Positions 1-6,150 are shown, numbered from the stretch's first letter. The stretch is 7,824 bases of DNA from Gracilibacteraceae bacterium (GCA_031274335.1 JAISQG010000108.1:1-7824), one strand, 5' to 3'. Notes: a model not told the origin generated them from the letters alone. A program made the numbers and translations.

Positions 1-1220
1 CGGCGGTTGCCGGGAAACATGCGCACGTTCAGGCCGAAAGCCACGACGGCCCGGACGGGATAGGGCGTCCCCTCCAGAATCTGCCGCCCCAGATCCATCG
101 TCTGAAACTCGTCGATGAGTTCCGACCAGAGCGGAAAACGCTCCGTGCCGATTTTAGCTTTCGCGTTTTGCGGGCGCGTCTCCTGTATGAATTCTTCGGT
201 CAGCAGACGGGGATGATTGAGGCTCTGCCGCGAGTATTCCAGCGGGATCATGCCGCCTTCACGGTCAAAATTGCCGGTGATGGCACCGAGAGCCATGACG
301 GCGCGGTAACCCTGCATCCCGTTCGCATGATGCGTGAGCGCGGTTTGGCTGGCCGCGATGGTAAAACGCCGCCGCCGGATCAGCATATCCGCCGCCGCTT
401 GCAGATCCCGCGGCGCTATTCCCGTGAGATCCGCTGCCCGCTCCAGGCTGAAATCCCGGACATAAGCCTCGTATGGCGGATAACCATGTACGTATTTTTC
501 TATATAGGGCAAATCGGCACGGCCGGCGGCAATCAGGCTTTGGGCGAAAAAATGCGCGAGCGCTCCGTCCGTCCCGGCGCGGGGACGAAGCTGGAGGTCG
601 GCGTAGCGGGAATAAGGGGTGACGCGGGGGTCGATATAGAGGACTTCCAGGCCTTTTTCCTTCAGGTCGTCCAGAGCGAAGCCGGAAAAATTCGTGCTGT
701 GAAAAGGATTACCGCCCCAAACGATGAGCAATTCCGCGTTCTGCGGATCCGGGCGGCAGTAAACCCCGGCGTTGATCAGATGGGCCATCATCGAAGACTG
801 AAAACAGCTGCTGGATTCGGTTCCGTAATTCAGAGAGCCGAAGCTGTGGGCCAGGCGGTGCAAAAGCGGCCGGTACCATTTGGAATAGCCGGAGTAAAAA
901 GCGACGCTTTCCGGCCCGCTTTCCGCTTTAAGCGGCAGCAGGCGCTCCGCGATTTCCCGGTAAGCCTCGTCCCAGGTGATGGGGGCAAAAAGGCCCTCTC
1001 CGCGCTCACCCACGCGCCGGAGCGGTGTTTGCACGCGGTCGGCCCGGTAAAGATAACCCCGCCCCGCGTGGCCCTTGGCGCAAAGATACCCGCTGCCGCC
1101 CGGCTGGCGGGAAGCCTCGACCCGCACGATTTCGCCGTTCCGCACATATACCTGTGCGGGACAGCTGGCGGAGCATATCCCGCAAATTGTCTGTTTGACA
1201 TCGGCCCATATTCTTTCCAT
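1..1220 (-). CDS. Molybdopterin (bis-MGD) oxidoreductase, DMSO reductase superfamily, N-terminal part
   Basis: The minus-strand frame is open from ATG 1218-1220 to the left edge, so about 406 N-terminal residues are visible and the C-terminus is missing. Residues 13-47 form an N-terminal [4Fe-4S] site, C13-x2-C16-x3-C20-x26-C47, followed by the CAKG lysine (K49) typical of electron transfer to the pterin. C139, in SSSCFQSS, sits where the Mo/W-ligating Cys or Sec lies in this superfamily. VWGGNPFHS (about residue 170) and YIDPRVTP match nucleotide-binding loops of the family (COG0243-like). There is no twin-arginine signal, so the protein should be cytoplasmic. The start is supported by AAGGA (1230-1234) 9 nt upstream inside a longer GGGAGGAAGGA; an in-frame TTG three codons earlier is an alternative. 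The substrate cannot be told; formate dehydrogenase, thiosulfate/polysulfide reductase and acetylene hydratase relatives share these features. It is transcribed away from the nitrogenase-like genes. Confidence 0.9.
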   Translation of the reverse strand, partial: MERIWADVKQTICGICSASCPAQVYVRNGEIVRVEASRQPGGSGYLCAKGHAGRGYLYRADRVQTPLRRVGERGEGLFAPITWDEAYREIAERLLPLKAESGPESVAFYSGYSKWYRPLLHRLAHSFGSLNYGTESSSCFQSSMMAHLINAGVYCRPDPQNAELLIVWGGNPFHSTNFSGFALDDLKEKGLEVLYIDPRVTPYSRYADLQLRPRAGTDGALAHFFAQSLIAAGRADLPYIEKYVHGYPPYEAYVRDFSLERAADLTGIAPRDLQAAADMLIRRRRFTIAASQTALTHHANGMQGYRAVMALGAITGNFDREGGMIPLEYSRQSLNHPRLLTEEFIQETRPQNAKAKIGTERFPLWSELIDEFQTMDLGRQILEGTPYPVRAVVAFGLNVRMFPGNR

Positions 1221-1251
1221 CAGAATCAATCCTTCCTCCCGTCGTATAGGG

Positions 1252-1281
1252 CACATATTAAACATGCATGTTTAATATGTG
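1252..1281. promoter_or_regulatory. Perfect 30-bp palindrome, candidate operator
   Basis: The two 15-nt arms are exact reverse complements, with the axis between 1266 and 1267 in a central ATGCAT core flanked by TTAAAC/GTTTAA. It starts 3 bp downstream of the -10 box of the leftward promoter, so it covers the predicted transcription start and first ~25 nt. That is a classic repressor position. In RNA it could also fold as a 5'-end hairpin. The binding protein is unknown. Confidence 0.75.
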
Positions 1282-1283
1282 TT

Positions 1284-1312
1284 ATTTTATCCTGAAACAG
1301 GCGCGCTGTCAA
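1284..1312 (-). promoter_or_regulatory. Leftward sigma-A promoter for the molybdoenzyme gene
   Basis: On the minus strand TTGACA (1307-1312) and TAAAAT (1284-1289) are separated by exactly 17 bp. The -35 box is perfect and the -10 box has one mismatch to TATAAT. Predicted transcription start is near 1277, giving a leader of about 57 nt before ATG 1220 and placing the start inside the palindrome. Confidence 0.8.
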
Positions 1313-1359
1313 GAGAGGCAGGTCAAGTTAAAGCCCAAAAAATTTTATAGCGTGCCATA

Positions 1360-1379
1360 TGTGGCTCAGAAAAGCCACA
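1360..1379. repeat. Inverted repeat between the divergent promoters
   Basis: TGTGGCT (1360-1366) and AGCCACA (1373-1379) are perfect reverse complements around a 6-nt CAGAAA spacer. The right arm ends 18 bp upstream of the rightward -35 box. GAGCC at 1381-1385 offers a competing partner for GGCTC at 1363-1367. Its placement suggests an activator or dual-regulator site; the regulator is unknown. Confidence 0.55.
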
Positions 1380-1385
1380 AGAGCC

Positions 1386-1426
1386 AAAAATTTTCCCTTG
1401 ACAAGGGGATTTTTATCGTGTATAAT
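1386..1426 (+). promoter_or_regulatory. Rightward consensus sigma-A promoter with A/T upstream tract
   Basis: TTGACA (1398-1403) and TATAAT (1421-1426), both perfect consensus, are separated by 17 bp. An AAAAATTTT tract (1386-1394) lies directly upstream like an UP element. Predicted transcription starts near 1433, about 95 nt before the NifK-like start codon. A match this good implies strong intrinsic activity, so regulation probably depends on repression or on the leader. Confidence 0.85.
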
Positions 1427-1458
1427 TTTAAAGCATAGTATTCATATATGTAAACAAA

Positions 1459-1473
1459 GCGAATAGAATTCGC
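1459..1473 (+). repeat. Small inverted repeat in the 5' leader
   Basis: GCGAAT (1459-1464) and ATTCGC (1468-1473) are perfect complements around AGA. In the transcript this would be a short 6-bp hairpin about 55 nt upstream of the start codon; in DNA it could be an operator half-site pair. There is no following U-run, so it is not a terminator. Confidence 0.4.
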
Positions 1474-1514
1474 CTGTCTGGAGAATTTGACTGAGATATG
1501 GGCGAAGCAGCGTC

Positions 1515-1520
1515 AGGAGG
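1515..1520 (+). promoter_or_regulatory. Ribosome binding site deciding the TTG start at 1529
   Basis: AGGAGG lies 8 nt upstream of TTG 1529-1531. The longer frame could begin at TTG 1487, but only GGAG with a 3-nt gap precedes that. The 1529 start also gives a protein beginning MSEFIERPRTAC, close to the first P-cluster cysteine, and avoids a low-similarity 14-residue extension. Confidence 0.75.
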
Positions 1521-1528
1521 AAGTTTGT

Positions 1529-2725
1529 TTGTCAGAATTTATAGAACGGCCGCGGACAGCATGCGCGCTGGCTGGCGCGCTGACGGTGATCGGCAATCTG
1601 CCCGACGTGATTCCGATCATCCATACAAGCCTGGGGTGCGGAGGCAACCTCGCGAACTCCGTTGCCTTCGGTTCGGGCTATCTCGGCAGCGGTTACTGCA
1701 ATGGTTCAGCCGCTCCCTCCACAGGCGTGACCGAAACGGAAATCGTGTTCGGCGGCACTGACCGACTCGCCGAACAGATAAAAAACACACTCGAACTCAT
1801 AGACGGCAAGCTGTACATCGTAGCCACCGGCTGCATGACTGAAATGATAGGCGACGATACGGCGGGCGCTGTCAGTGAATTTCGGGCAGAAGGGCAGCCC
1901 GTCCTCGCGGTGAGCACGCCGAGTTTCAAGGGTGACAGCTATCATGGCTACGACATTGTGCTGGACGGTATTTTTAACAGCTATCTGCCAAAATCCGTTG
2001 AGAAGAATCCAAAACTCGTGAACATCTTCGGGCTTGTTCCCGGATACGACCCGTTTTTTCGGGGCGACTTGGAAGAAATCAAACGCTTGCTGACTGCACT
2101 CGGCCTGGAAGTGAACACCTTCTTCACGCCCGGACAGACGTTTGAGAATCTCGCGTCCGCGCCGTCGGCTTCGCTGAACATCGTTTTTTCCCGAGTCTGG
2201 GGCGGAGAACTCGCGGAAAAATTTGCGGAACGGCACGGCACGCCATACTGGATTGCGGATTTGCCGATAGGGCCAGCGGCGACCGATGCGTTCCTCGCCG
2301 AAGCCGCAACTCGTTTTAACCTTGACGCGGAGGCGGTGATCGAAAAAGAAAACAACGAATTCTACGGCTACTTTGAGCGAACAGCTGACGCTTTCTGCGA
2401 TCAGGACTTGAAATTTTATGCCGTCACAGTGACGAATTCGACATACGCCATACCGGTGTCGCGCTTTATCACGCAGGAACTTGGCTGGGTGCTTTGCGAC
2501 AGCTTTGTCACCGACAATCTGACTGACGCGCAAAAGTCGGCGCTGCAGAGCGAAACGCCGCTGCAGTTTGTCACAGGCGTTCAGGAAATAGCGCGGGCGA
2601 TAAAGCAAAATCACCCGCAAAACAGAGGCCAGCGTTACTTTGATGACATCACGCCGCTGTACATCATCGGCAGCACTCTCGAAAAGCGCACGGCGGCGGC
2701 GCGGGGGGCGAAACATCTTCCGTGA
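1529..2725 (+). CDS. Nitrogenase component 1-like protein, NifK-type subunit, frameshifted at its 3' end
   Basis: As read it is 398 residues from TTG 1529. It aligns by eye with the NifK N-domain. C12 (PRTAC), C37 (TSLGC) and C102 (ATGCMTEMIGDD) match NifK Cys70, Cys95 and Cys153, which ligate the P-cluster. TETEIVFGG (about 68-76) and STPSFKG (about 128-134) are further NifK-like landmarks. C57 is an extra cysteine. It should form the beta-like subunit of an alpha2beta2 reductase with the gene downstream, taking electrons from a NifH-like Fe protein not seen here. The frame ends at TGA 2723-2725 after GAKHLP, before the conserved C-terminal segment, which continues in the -1 frame to 2835; a repaired gene would encode about 435 residues. 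It is first in an operon with the NifD-like gene, behind a consensus promoter. Subfamily is uncertain; a NifN-like scaffold role is possible but less likely. Confidence 0.85.
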   Translation: MSEFIERPRTACALAGALTVIGNLPDVIPIIHTSLGCGGNLANSVAFGSGYLGSGYCNGSAAPSTGVTETEIVFGGTDRLAEQIKNTLELIDGKLYIVATGCMTEMIGDDTAGAVSEFRAEGQPVLAVSTPSFKGDSYHGYDIVLDGIFNSYLPKSVEKNPKLVNIFGLVPGYDPFFRGDLEEIKRLLTALGLEVNTFFTPGQTFENLASAPSASLNIVFSRVWGGELAEKFAERHGTPYWIADLPIGPAATDAFLAEAATRFNLDAEAVIEKENNEFYGYFERTADAFCDQDLKFYAVTVTNSTYAIPVSRFITQELGWVLCDSFVTDNLTDAQKSALQSETPLQFVTGVQEIARAIKQNHPQNRGQRYFDDITPLYIIGSTLEKRTAAARGAKHLP

Positions 2726-2835
2726 GTTTTCCCGTTTACGACAGGCTGATAACCGACAGAGGTTACGCGGGCTATCGCGGCGGACTGCACCTATTTGAAG
2801 ATTTAATCGGGCAGATCATGTCCGCAAAATCGTAG
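2722..2835 (+). pseudogene. Out-of-frame C-terminal segment of the NifK-like protein
   Basis: In the -1 frame relative to the upstream gene, 37 residues read VSFPVYDR...DRGYAGYRGGLHLFEDL and end at TAG 2833-2835. This matches the C-terminal signature of nitrogenase component 1 subunits (compare FPIFDR...GYEGAM in NifK). Joining the frames around 2716-2722 restores GAKHL-(S or P)-VSFPVYDR. A G6 run at 2703-2708 is another candidate site for a lost base. GTG 2722 overlaps the upstream stop as GTGA but has no ribosome binding site, so independent translation is unlikely. The TAG overlaps the next gene's AGGAGG, as expected for the true end of the upstream gene. Confidence 0.85.
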
Positions 2836-2839
2836 GAGG
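2834..2839 (+). promoter_or_regulatory. Ribosome binding site of the NifD-like gene
   Basis: AGGAGG overlaps the restored stop codon (TAG 2833-2835) of the NifK-like gene and lies 4 nt before ATG 2844. This spacing suggests translational coupling of the two subunits if the upstream frame is intact. Confidence 0.7.
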
Positions 2840-2843
2840 CATA

Positions 2844-4367
2844 ATGAGTTACTACAAACAGAGCGTGCCGCCGGTACGCGACAGCAGGCTGAAAATCGGC
2901 GACAGCTACGCCGGAAATGCCTGCGATCTGGTGAACTGCGGACGGGACGGCTGCCTGCTTCAAAAAGGACGCGGTTTTTGGCAGGCGAACGCCTGCCAGA
3001 TGGCATTGACACTGATGATGGCGACAACCGTGGAGAATTCGGTTATCGTCATGCACGCGCCCGGCGGGTGCGGAGCGCTCATGCACTCCTTGTCCGCTCA
3101 GGCGGCGAAAGGCAAAGGCGTTCGCGGCAAAACTCCCGCCGCCATACCGTGGCTTTCCACAAATCTCACAGAAGCTGATGTTATCGGCGGCGGCGAGCGC
3201 AAACTGCGGGAAACGATAGAATATGCCGACAGGGAGTTCCGCCCGGAAATTATATTCGTGGTCGTCACCTGCGCTCCGAGTATCATCGGGGATGATGCGG
3301 AGGAGGTGGCCCGGCAGGCGCGCTCCCGCGTCAGCGCGGACGTAGTGAGCCTTCACTGCCCCGGCTTCAGGAGCCGTGTCGTTGCAAGCGCATATGACAC
3401 GTTCTATCACGGCATTATGCGCGGTTTGGATTTGCAGCCGATACCGCGGGCAGATTTTCTCCCCCTTGTGCAAGGCCCGCAGGCGGAAGCGGCTGAGAAA
3501 AAGTACCTGTTCCAAAAAAGCCGCACTGTCAATGTATGGAACGCAACGAGCATCGGCGCGCAGGACGAACAGGAAGTCGAACGCCTGCTCACGGCGCTGG
3601 GGCTGAAAGTCCGCTTTTTCGCGGAATATTCCTCCCGTGAGGAGCTGCGGCAGGTGAGCGAAGCCGCGCTTAACGTCAGCATGTGCAATGTCCATGACGA
3701 CTATATGCTAAAATATCTCGCGGAAAAATTCGCTGTCCCCTACGTTATCGCCGGTATGCCGATAGGATTCCGGCACACGCGGGAGTGGCTGCTGCAAATC
3801 GCGCGGCACTTCGGGATGGAAAAAGAAGCCGCCGCACTCGCCGGCCATGAGGAAAAACTCGCGCGGGAAGCTATCGCGCCCTTTCTCGAACGGGTTAAAG
3901 GTAAAACGGTATTGCTGTGCGGCGGCGTCGTTCGTGTCGGCGCAGAGGCGACGACGCTTGCGGAACTGGGATTTAACGTGTTGGGGATTCGCGCTTATCA
4001 CTATGACGAAGGCGCGGAGCCTGTGTTTTCCGACGTGGCGGAGAATCTGGCGGACACGCCCGTTGCCGTCAGCAATCAGCTGTTCGAGATGACACACCAA
4101 ATCAAATCGCTGAAACCCGATCTCGTCATCTCGCACAACGGAACGCAGGGATACATCGCAAAACTCGGCGTACCGGCCATCCAGTTATTCAGCACCGACG
4201 GCGCGTTCTTCGCGTATAACGGCATCTATCAGATTCTGCGGCGGATTGTGTTCGAGTTCAAGAATACCTCATACCGCGACAGGCTCTCGCGCCATATACG
4301 TTTGCCGTATAAACAAAGCTATTTTGAAGGCGACGCCTTTAAGTACATCATTAATAATTCCACTTGA
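2844..4367 (+). CDS. Nitrogenase component 1-like protein, NifD/NifE-type subunit
   Basis: This 507-residue protein starts at ATG 2844. C51 (ANACQ), C76 (APGGCGAL) and C143 (VTCAPSIIGDD) match the three P-cluster cysteines of NifD (Cys62, Cys88, Cys154). C281, in LNVSMCNVHDDY before AEKFAVPY, matches NifD Cys275, which ligates the apical iron of FeMo-co. The residue matching His442 appears to be F449 (QLFSTDG), and the loop after CPGF (172-175) lacks the Gln191 and His195 equivalents. An additional triad C27-x4-C32-x4-C37 precedes the first P-cluster cysteine, recalling the Cys-rich NifE N-terminus. NLTEADVIGGGERKL (about 107-121) is the component 1 motif near the interface. It probably binds a P-cluster-like centre and perhaps a second cofactor with a different ligand set. 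N2 is an unlikely substrate; relatives act on protochlorophyllide, Ni-sirohydrochlorin diamide or methylthio-alkanes. Its 3' end overlaps the convergent permease gene by 17 bp. Confidence 0.88.
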   Translation: MSYYKQSVPPVRDSRLKIGDSYAGNACDLVNCGRDGCLLQKGRGFWQANACQMALTLMMATTVENSVIVMHAPGGCGALMHSLSAQAAKGKGVRGKTPAAIPWLSTNLTEADVIGGGERKLRETIEYADREFRPEIIFVVVTCAPSIIGDDAEEVARQARSRVSADVVSLHCPGFRSRVVASAYDTFYHGIMRGLDLQPIPRADFLPLVQGPQAEAAEKKYLFQKSRTVNVWNATSIGAQDEQEVERLLTALGLKVRFFAEYSSREELRQVSEAALNVSMCNVHDDYMLKYLAEKFAVPYVIAGMPIGFRHTREWLLQIARHFGMEKEAAALAGHEEKLAREAIAPFLERVKGKTVLLCGGVVRVGAEATTLAELGFNVLGIRAYHYDEGAEPVFSDVAENLADTPVAVSNQLFEMTHQIKSLKPDLVISHNGTQGYIAKLGVPAIQLFSTDGAFFAYNGIYQILRRIVFEFKNTSYRDRLSRHIRLPYKQSYFEGDAFKYIINNST

Positions 4368-5298
4368 TCAAGCTTTTTTTCAGAATGGCAATCAGCATCT
4401 GCAGAACGGTTATCACCACCGCGATAAAAAATATGCCGGCGAAAGCCTGAGTGTAATTGGCGTAATCAAGTGAGCGCCGGACAAAATAGCCGATGCCGCG
4501 ATCCGCGCCGATCATTTCGGCAAACGTCAGGGTCATCATCGAGATCGAAAGGGCGACGGACATATCGTTGATGATGCGGGGGAGCGTGTAAGGCATGATG
4601 ATGCTGAACAGCATCGTGCCGGTCTTGACGTTCAAAATTTTGGCCGTGTTGATGATGCGCGCGTCGATGGTGCCGACGCGGTTGATCATATTCATAAAAG
4701 TGGACCAGAACGTGCCAAAGAAGATCACGAGAATGGAGGCGCTGGTAAAAGTTGGCATAACGACGACGATGTAAGGCCCGTAAATGATGGCCGGCACAGT
4801 GCTGATGGCTTTGGCAATCGGAAATACCGCCTGCCGCAGCCGCGGAAACCAGCCCACGGCTATGCCGAGCGAAACGCCGATGACAAGCGAGGCGATAAAA
4901 CCGGTCATGAGCAGGAACATCGAGCGCGCGAGTCCCGATAGCATGTAATCCCACAGCTGGATGTAGACAAAGAAAACATTTTCCGGGGCCGGCACGAAAA
5001 TAAACGGCAGCCAGTCCATCTTCGTCGTGACGACCTCCCAGAGCAGAAAAAACACGAGTACAACCGTGCCGATGTCTTTCGCCTGGCGTTTGTCGCCTTT
5101 TTTATTGCCGAATTTAACCTGGAAATAAACGATGATAAAAGTCAGCACGAAAATAAAAGCGATGGGATTGCTCATGGTCACGCGCTCCGCCATGCGGCCG
5201 GGCAGGAATACCAGCACCATGGAAATAACATAAAGCAGGACGGGCACATTGGCGATCCTCTGGCTTAACCGAACCTTAACCTCGTCTTCCCCGCTCAC
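4351..5298 (-). CDS. ABC transporter permease, NitT/TauT (SsuC-like) family, with extra N-terminal helices
   Basis: The 315-residue membrane protein begins at GTG 5298, overlapping the ATPase stop as GTGA, with an AGGAGGTG site 5 nt upstream. About 8 hydrophobic segments are visible. The C-terminal ~220 residues are the usual BPD_transp_1 core, with FVPAPENVFF before it and the EAA-type coupling loop near NTAKILNVKTGTMLFSIIMP (about 216-235), followed by SMMTLTFAEMIGADRGIGY. SsuC/TauC proteins are usually near 250-275 residues. The excess here is two additional N-terminal helices (about 17-34 and 44-64) joined by a charged stretch (GNKKGDKRQAK). It forms the channel for the ABC importer encoded by the next two upstream genes. 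It is the last gene of the leftward unit and its stop lies within the 3' end of the convergent NifD-like gene. Confidence 0.9.
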   Translation of the reverse strand: MSGEDEVKVRLSQRIANVPVLLYVISMVLVFLPGRMAERVTMSNPIAFIFVLTFIIVYFQVKFGNKKGDKRQAKDIGTVVLVFFLLWEVVTTKMDWLPFIFVPAPENVFFVYIQLWDYMLSGLARSMFLLMTGFIASLVIGVSLGIAVGWFPRLRQAVFPIAKAISTVPAIIYGPYIVVVMPTFTSASILVIFFGTFWSTFMNMINRVGTIDARIINTAKILNVKTGTMLFSIIMPYTLPRIINDMSVALSISMMTLTFAEMIGADRGIGYFVRRSLDYANYTQAFAGIFFIAVVITVLQMLIAILKKSLIKWNY

Positions 5299-6095
5299 AG
5301 GAACACCTCCTCCCCGCCGATTTGCTCCGTGATGTCGTGGTAGAACAATATGACGAGTTTTGTGCGCAAATCCCGGAACTCCTCGTCGTCATACATCGAA
5401 TCCCTGCTGCGCGGACGCGGCAGCGTTACGGGGATTTCATGGCTGATGCGCTTGGGCTCCATAAAAAGGATTTTGTCGGAGAGCAAAATAGCCTCGTCTA
5501 TGTCATGCGTCACAAAAACCACGGTTTTCTTCTTTTCATCCTCTGCCCACAATTTGAGCAGCATCTCCTGCAAAGTCAGCCGCGTTTTCGCATCGATGGC
5601 CCCGAACGGCTCGTCCATCAGCAAAATTTTCGGGTTCACCGCCAAAGCGCGGGCAATCGCCACCCGCTGCTGCATGCCGCCGGACAGCTCGCCCGGCAGC
5701 TTGTGCATGAAATCCGCCAGACCGACTTTTTGCAAAAATTCGGCGCCCAATTCATCAAATTGCCTGGCGGACAAATCGCGCCGCACCTGTTTGATGCCGA
5801 AAACGACGTTCTGTATCGCGCTCATCCACGGGAAAAGGGTGTACTGCTGAAAAACCACCGCGCGCTCCGGCCCGGCGCCGCGAATCGGTTTGCCGTCGAT
5901 CAAAACCTGGCCGCCGCTCGGAGGCGTAAGCCCCTCCAGCACGCTGAGCAAAGTGCTCTTGCCGCAGCCTGACGAACCGACAATGCAGACAAATTCGCCG
6001 TCCTCAATCGTCGTGCTGATATTGTCCAGCGCCAGGAAATGATTGCGGCCTGTTTTATAAACAAGGCTTAATTCCTTTATTTCAATCATGCTCAT
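5295..6095 (-). CDS. ABC transporter ATP-binding protein, NitT/TauT (SsuB-like) family
   Basis: This 266-residue cytoplasmic ATPase has all nucleotide-binding motifs: Walker A GSSGCGKST (40-48), Q-loop glutamines in VVFQQYTLFPWM (about 83-84), signature LSGGMQQRVAIARA (137-150), Walker B ILLMDEPFGAID (157-168) and the switch histidine H197 in VFVTHDIDEA. FPWMSAIQNV is characteristic of the nitrate/sulfonate/taurine ATPases. The ATG at 6095 is chosen over the ATG two codons later because GGAGG (6106-6110) lies 10 nt upstream of it. It is translationally coupled to the permease through a GTGA overlap and follows the binding-protein gene after 78 nt that include a stable hairpin. ATP hydrolysis here would power uptake of the ligand bound by the lipoprotein. 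Confidence 0.95.
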   Translation of the reverse strand: MSMIEIKELSLVYKTGRNHFLALDNISTTIEDGEFVCIVGSSGCGKSTLLSVLEGLTPPSGGQVLIDGKPIRGAGPERAVVFQQYTLFPWMSAIQNVVFGIKQVRRDLSARQFDELGAEFLQKVGLADFMHKLPGELSGGMQQRVAIARALAVNPKILLMDEPFGAIDAKTRLTLQEMLLKLWAEDEKKKTVVFVTHDIDEAILLSDKILFMEPKRISHEIPVTLPRPRSRDSMYDDEEFRDLRTKLVILFYHDITEQIGGEEVFL

Positions 6096-6123
6096 TGCCC
6101 GGCAACCTCCGCGATCGGGTATT

Positions 6124-6150
6124 CCGACGGAGGCTCCTGGCCCCCGCCGG
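6124..6150 (-). promoter_or_regulatory. GC-rich hairpin between binding-protein and ATPase genes
   Basis: In the minus-strand RNA a 10-bp stem forms from 6150-6141 and 6133-6124 (8 Watson-Crick and 2 G-U pairs) with a 7-nt loop. It lies 23 nt past the binding-protein stop and 28 nt before the ATPase start. There is no U-run, so it is more likely an mRNA-stabilising or processing hairpin that keeps binding-protein transcripts abundant than a terminator. Confidence 0.6.

Larger units (their letters stand above)
1221..1528. other. Divergent intergenic control region
   Basis: This 308-bp stretch separates the molybdoenzyme gene (leftward) from the NifK-like gene (rightward). I see no credible coding sequence in it. 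It is AT-richer than the flanking genes and holds two divergent promoters, a 30-bp palindrome, an inverted repeat between the -35 boxes and a roughly 95-nt leader for the rightward transcript. Two similar A/T tracts (1337-1346 and 1386-1394) each follow an AGCCC or GAGCC motif. Confidence 0.8.

Noticed and set aside
168..1295. Long open plus-strand frame (375 codons) opposite the molybdoenzyme gene
   Set aside because: It has no recognisable motif, runs antisense to a clearly conserved protein, and its end crosses the palindrome and promoter; a shadow of GC-rich coding sequence.
1448..1453. ATG-TAA start-stop in the NifK-like leader
   Set aside because: No ribosome binding site precedes it; probably chance in an AT-rich leader.
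1487..1528. Longer N-terminus of the NifK-like protein from TTG 1487
   Set aside because: Only a GGAG with 3-nt spacing precedes it, while AGGAGG with 8-nt spacing precedes TTG 1529, whose product starts at a natural point before the first P-cluster cysteine.
1706..2716. Long minus-strand frame opposite the NifK-like gene, with a similar one at 2772-3695 opposite the NifD-like gene
   Set aside because: Compositions are Arg/Phe- or Ala/Arg-rich with no domain motif, and both lie exactly antisense to conserved nitrogenase-like sequence.
4324..4342. Hairpin TTGAAGGC/GCCTTTAA near the end of the NifD-like gene as a terminator
   Set aside because: It lies in coding sequence, includes a G-U pair, has only a 3-nt loop, and no U-run follows in either direction.
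4363..4380. CTTGATCAAG palindrome followed by a T7 run as a terminator of the NifD-like transcript
   Set aside because: As RNA it allows only a 3-bp stem with a 4-nt loop, and the T-run is the antisense of lysine codons at the permease C-terminus; too weak to call.
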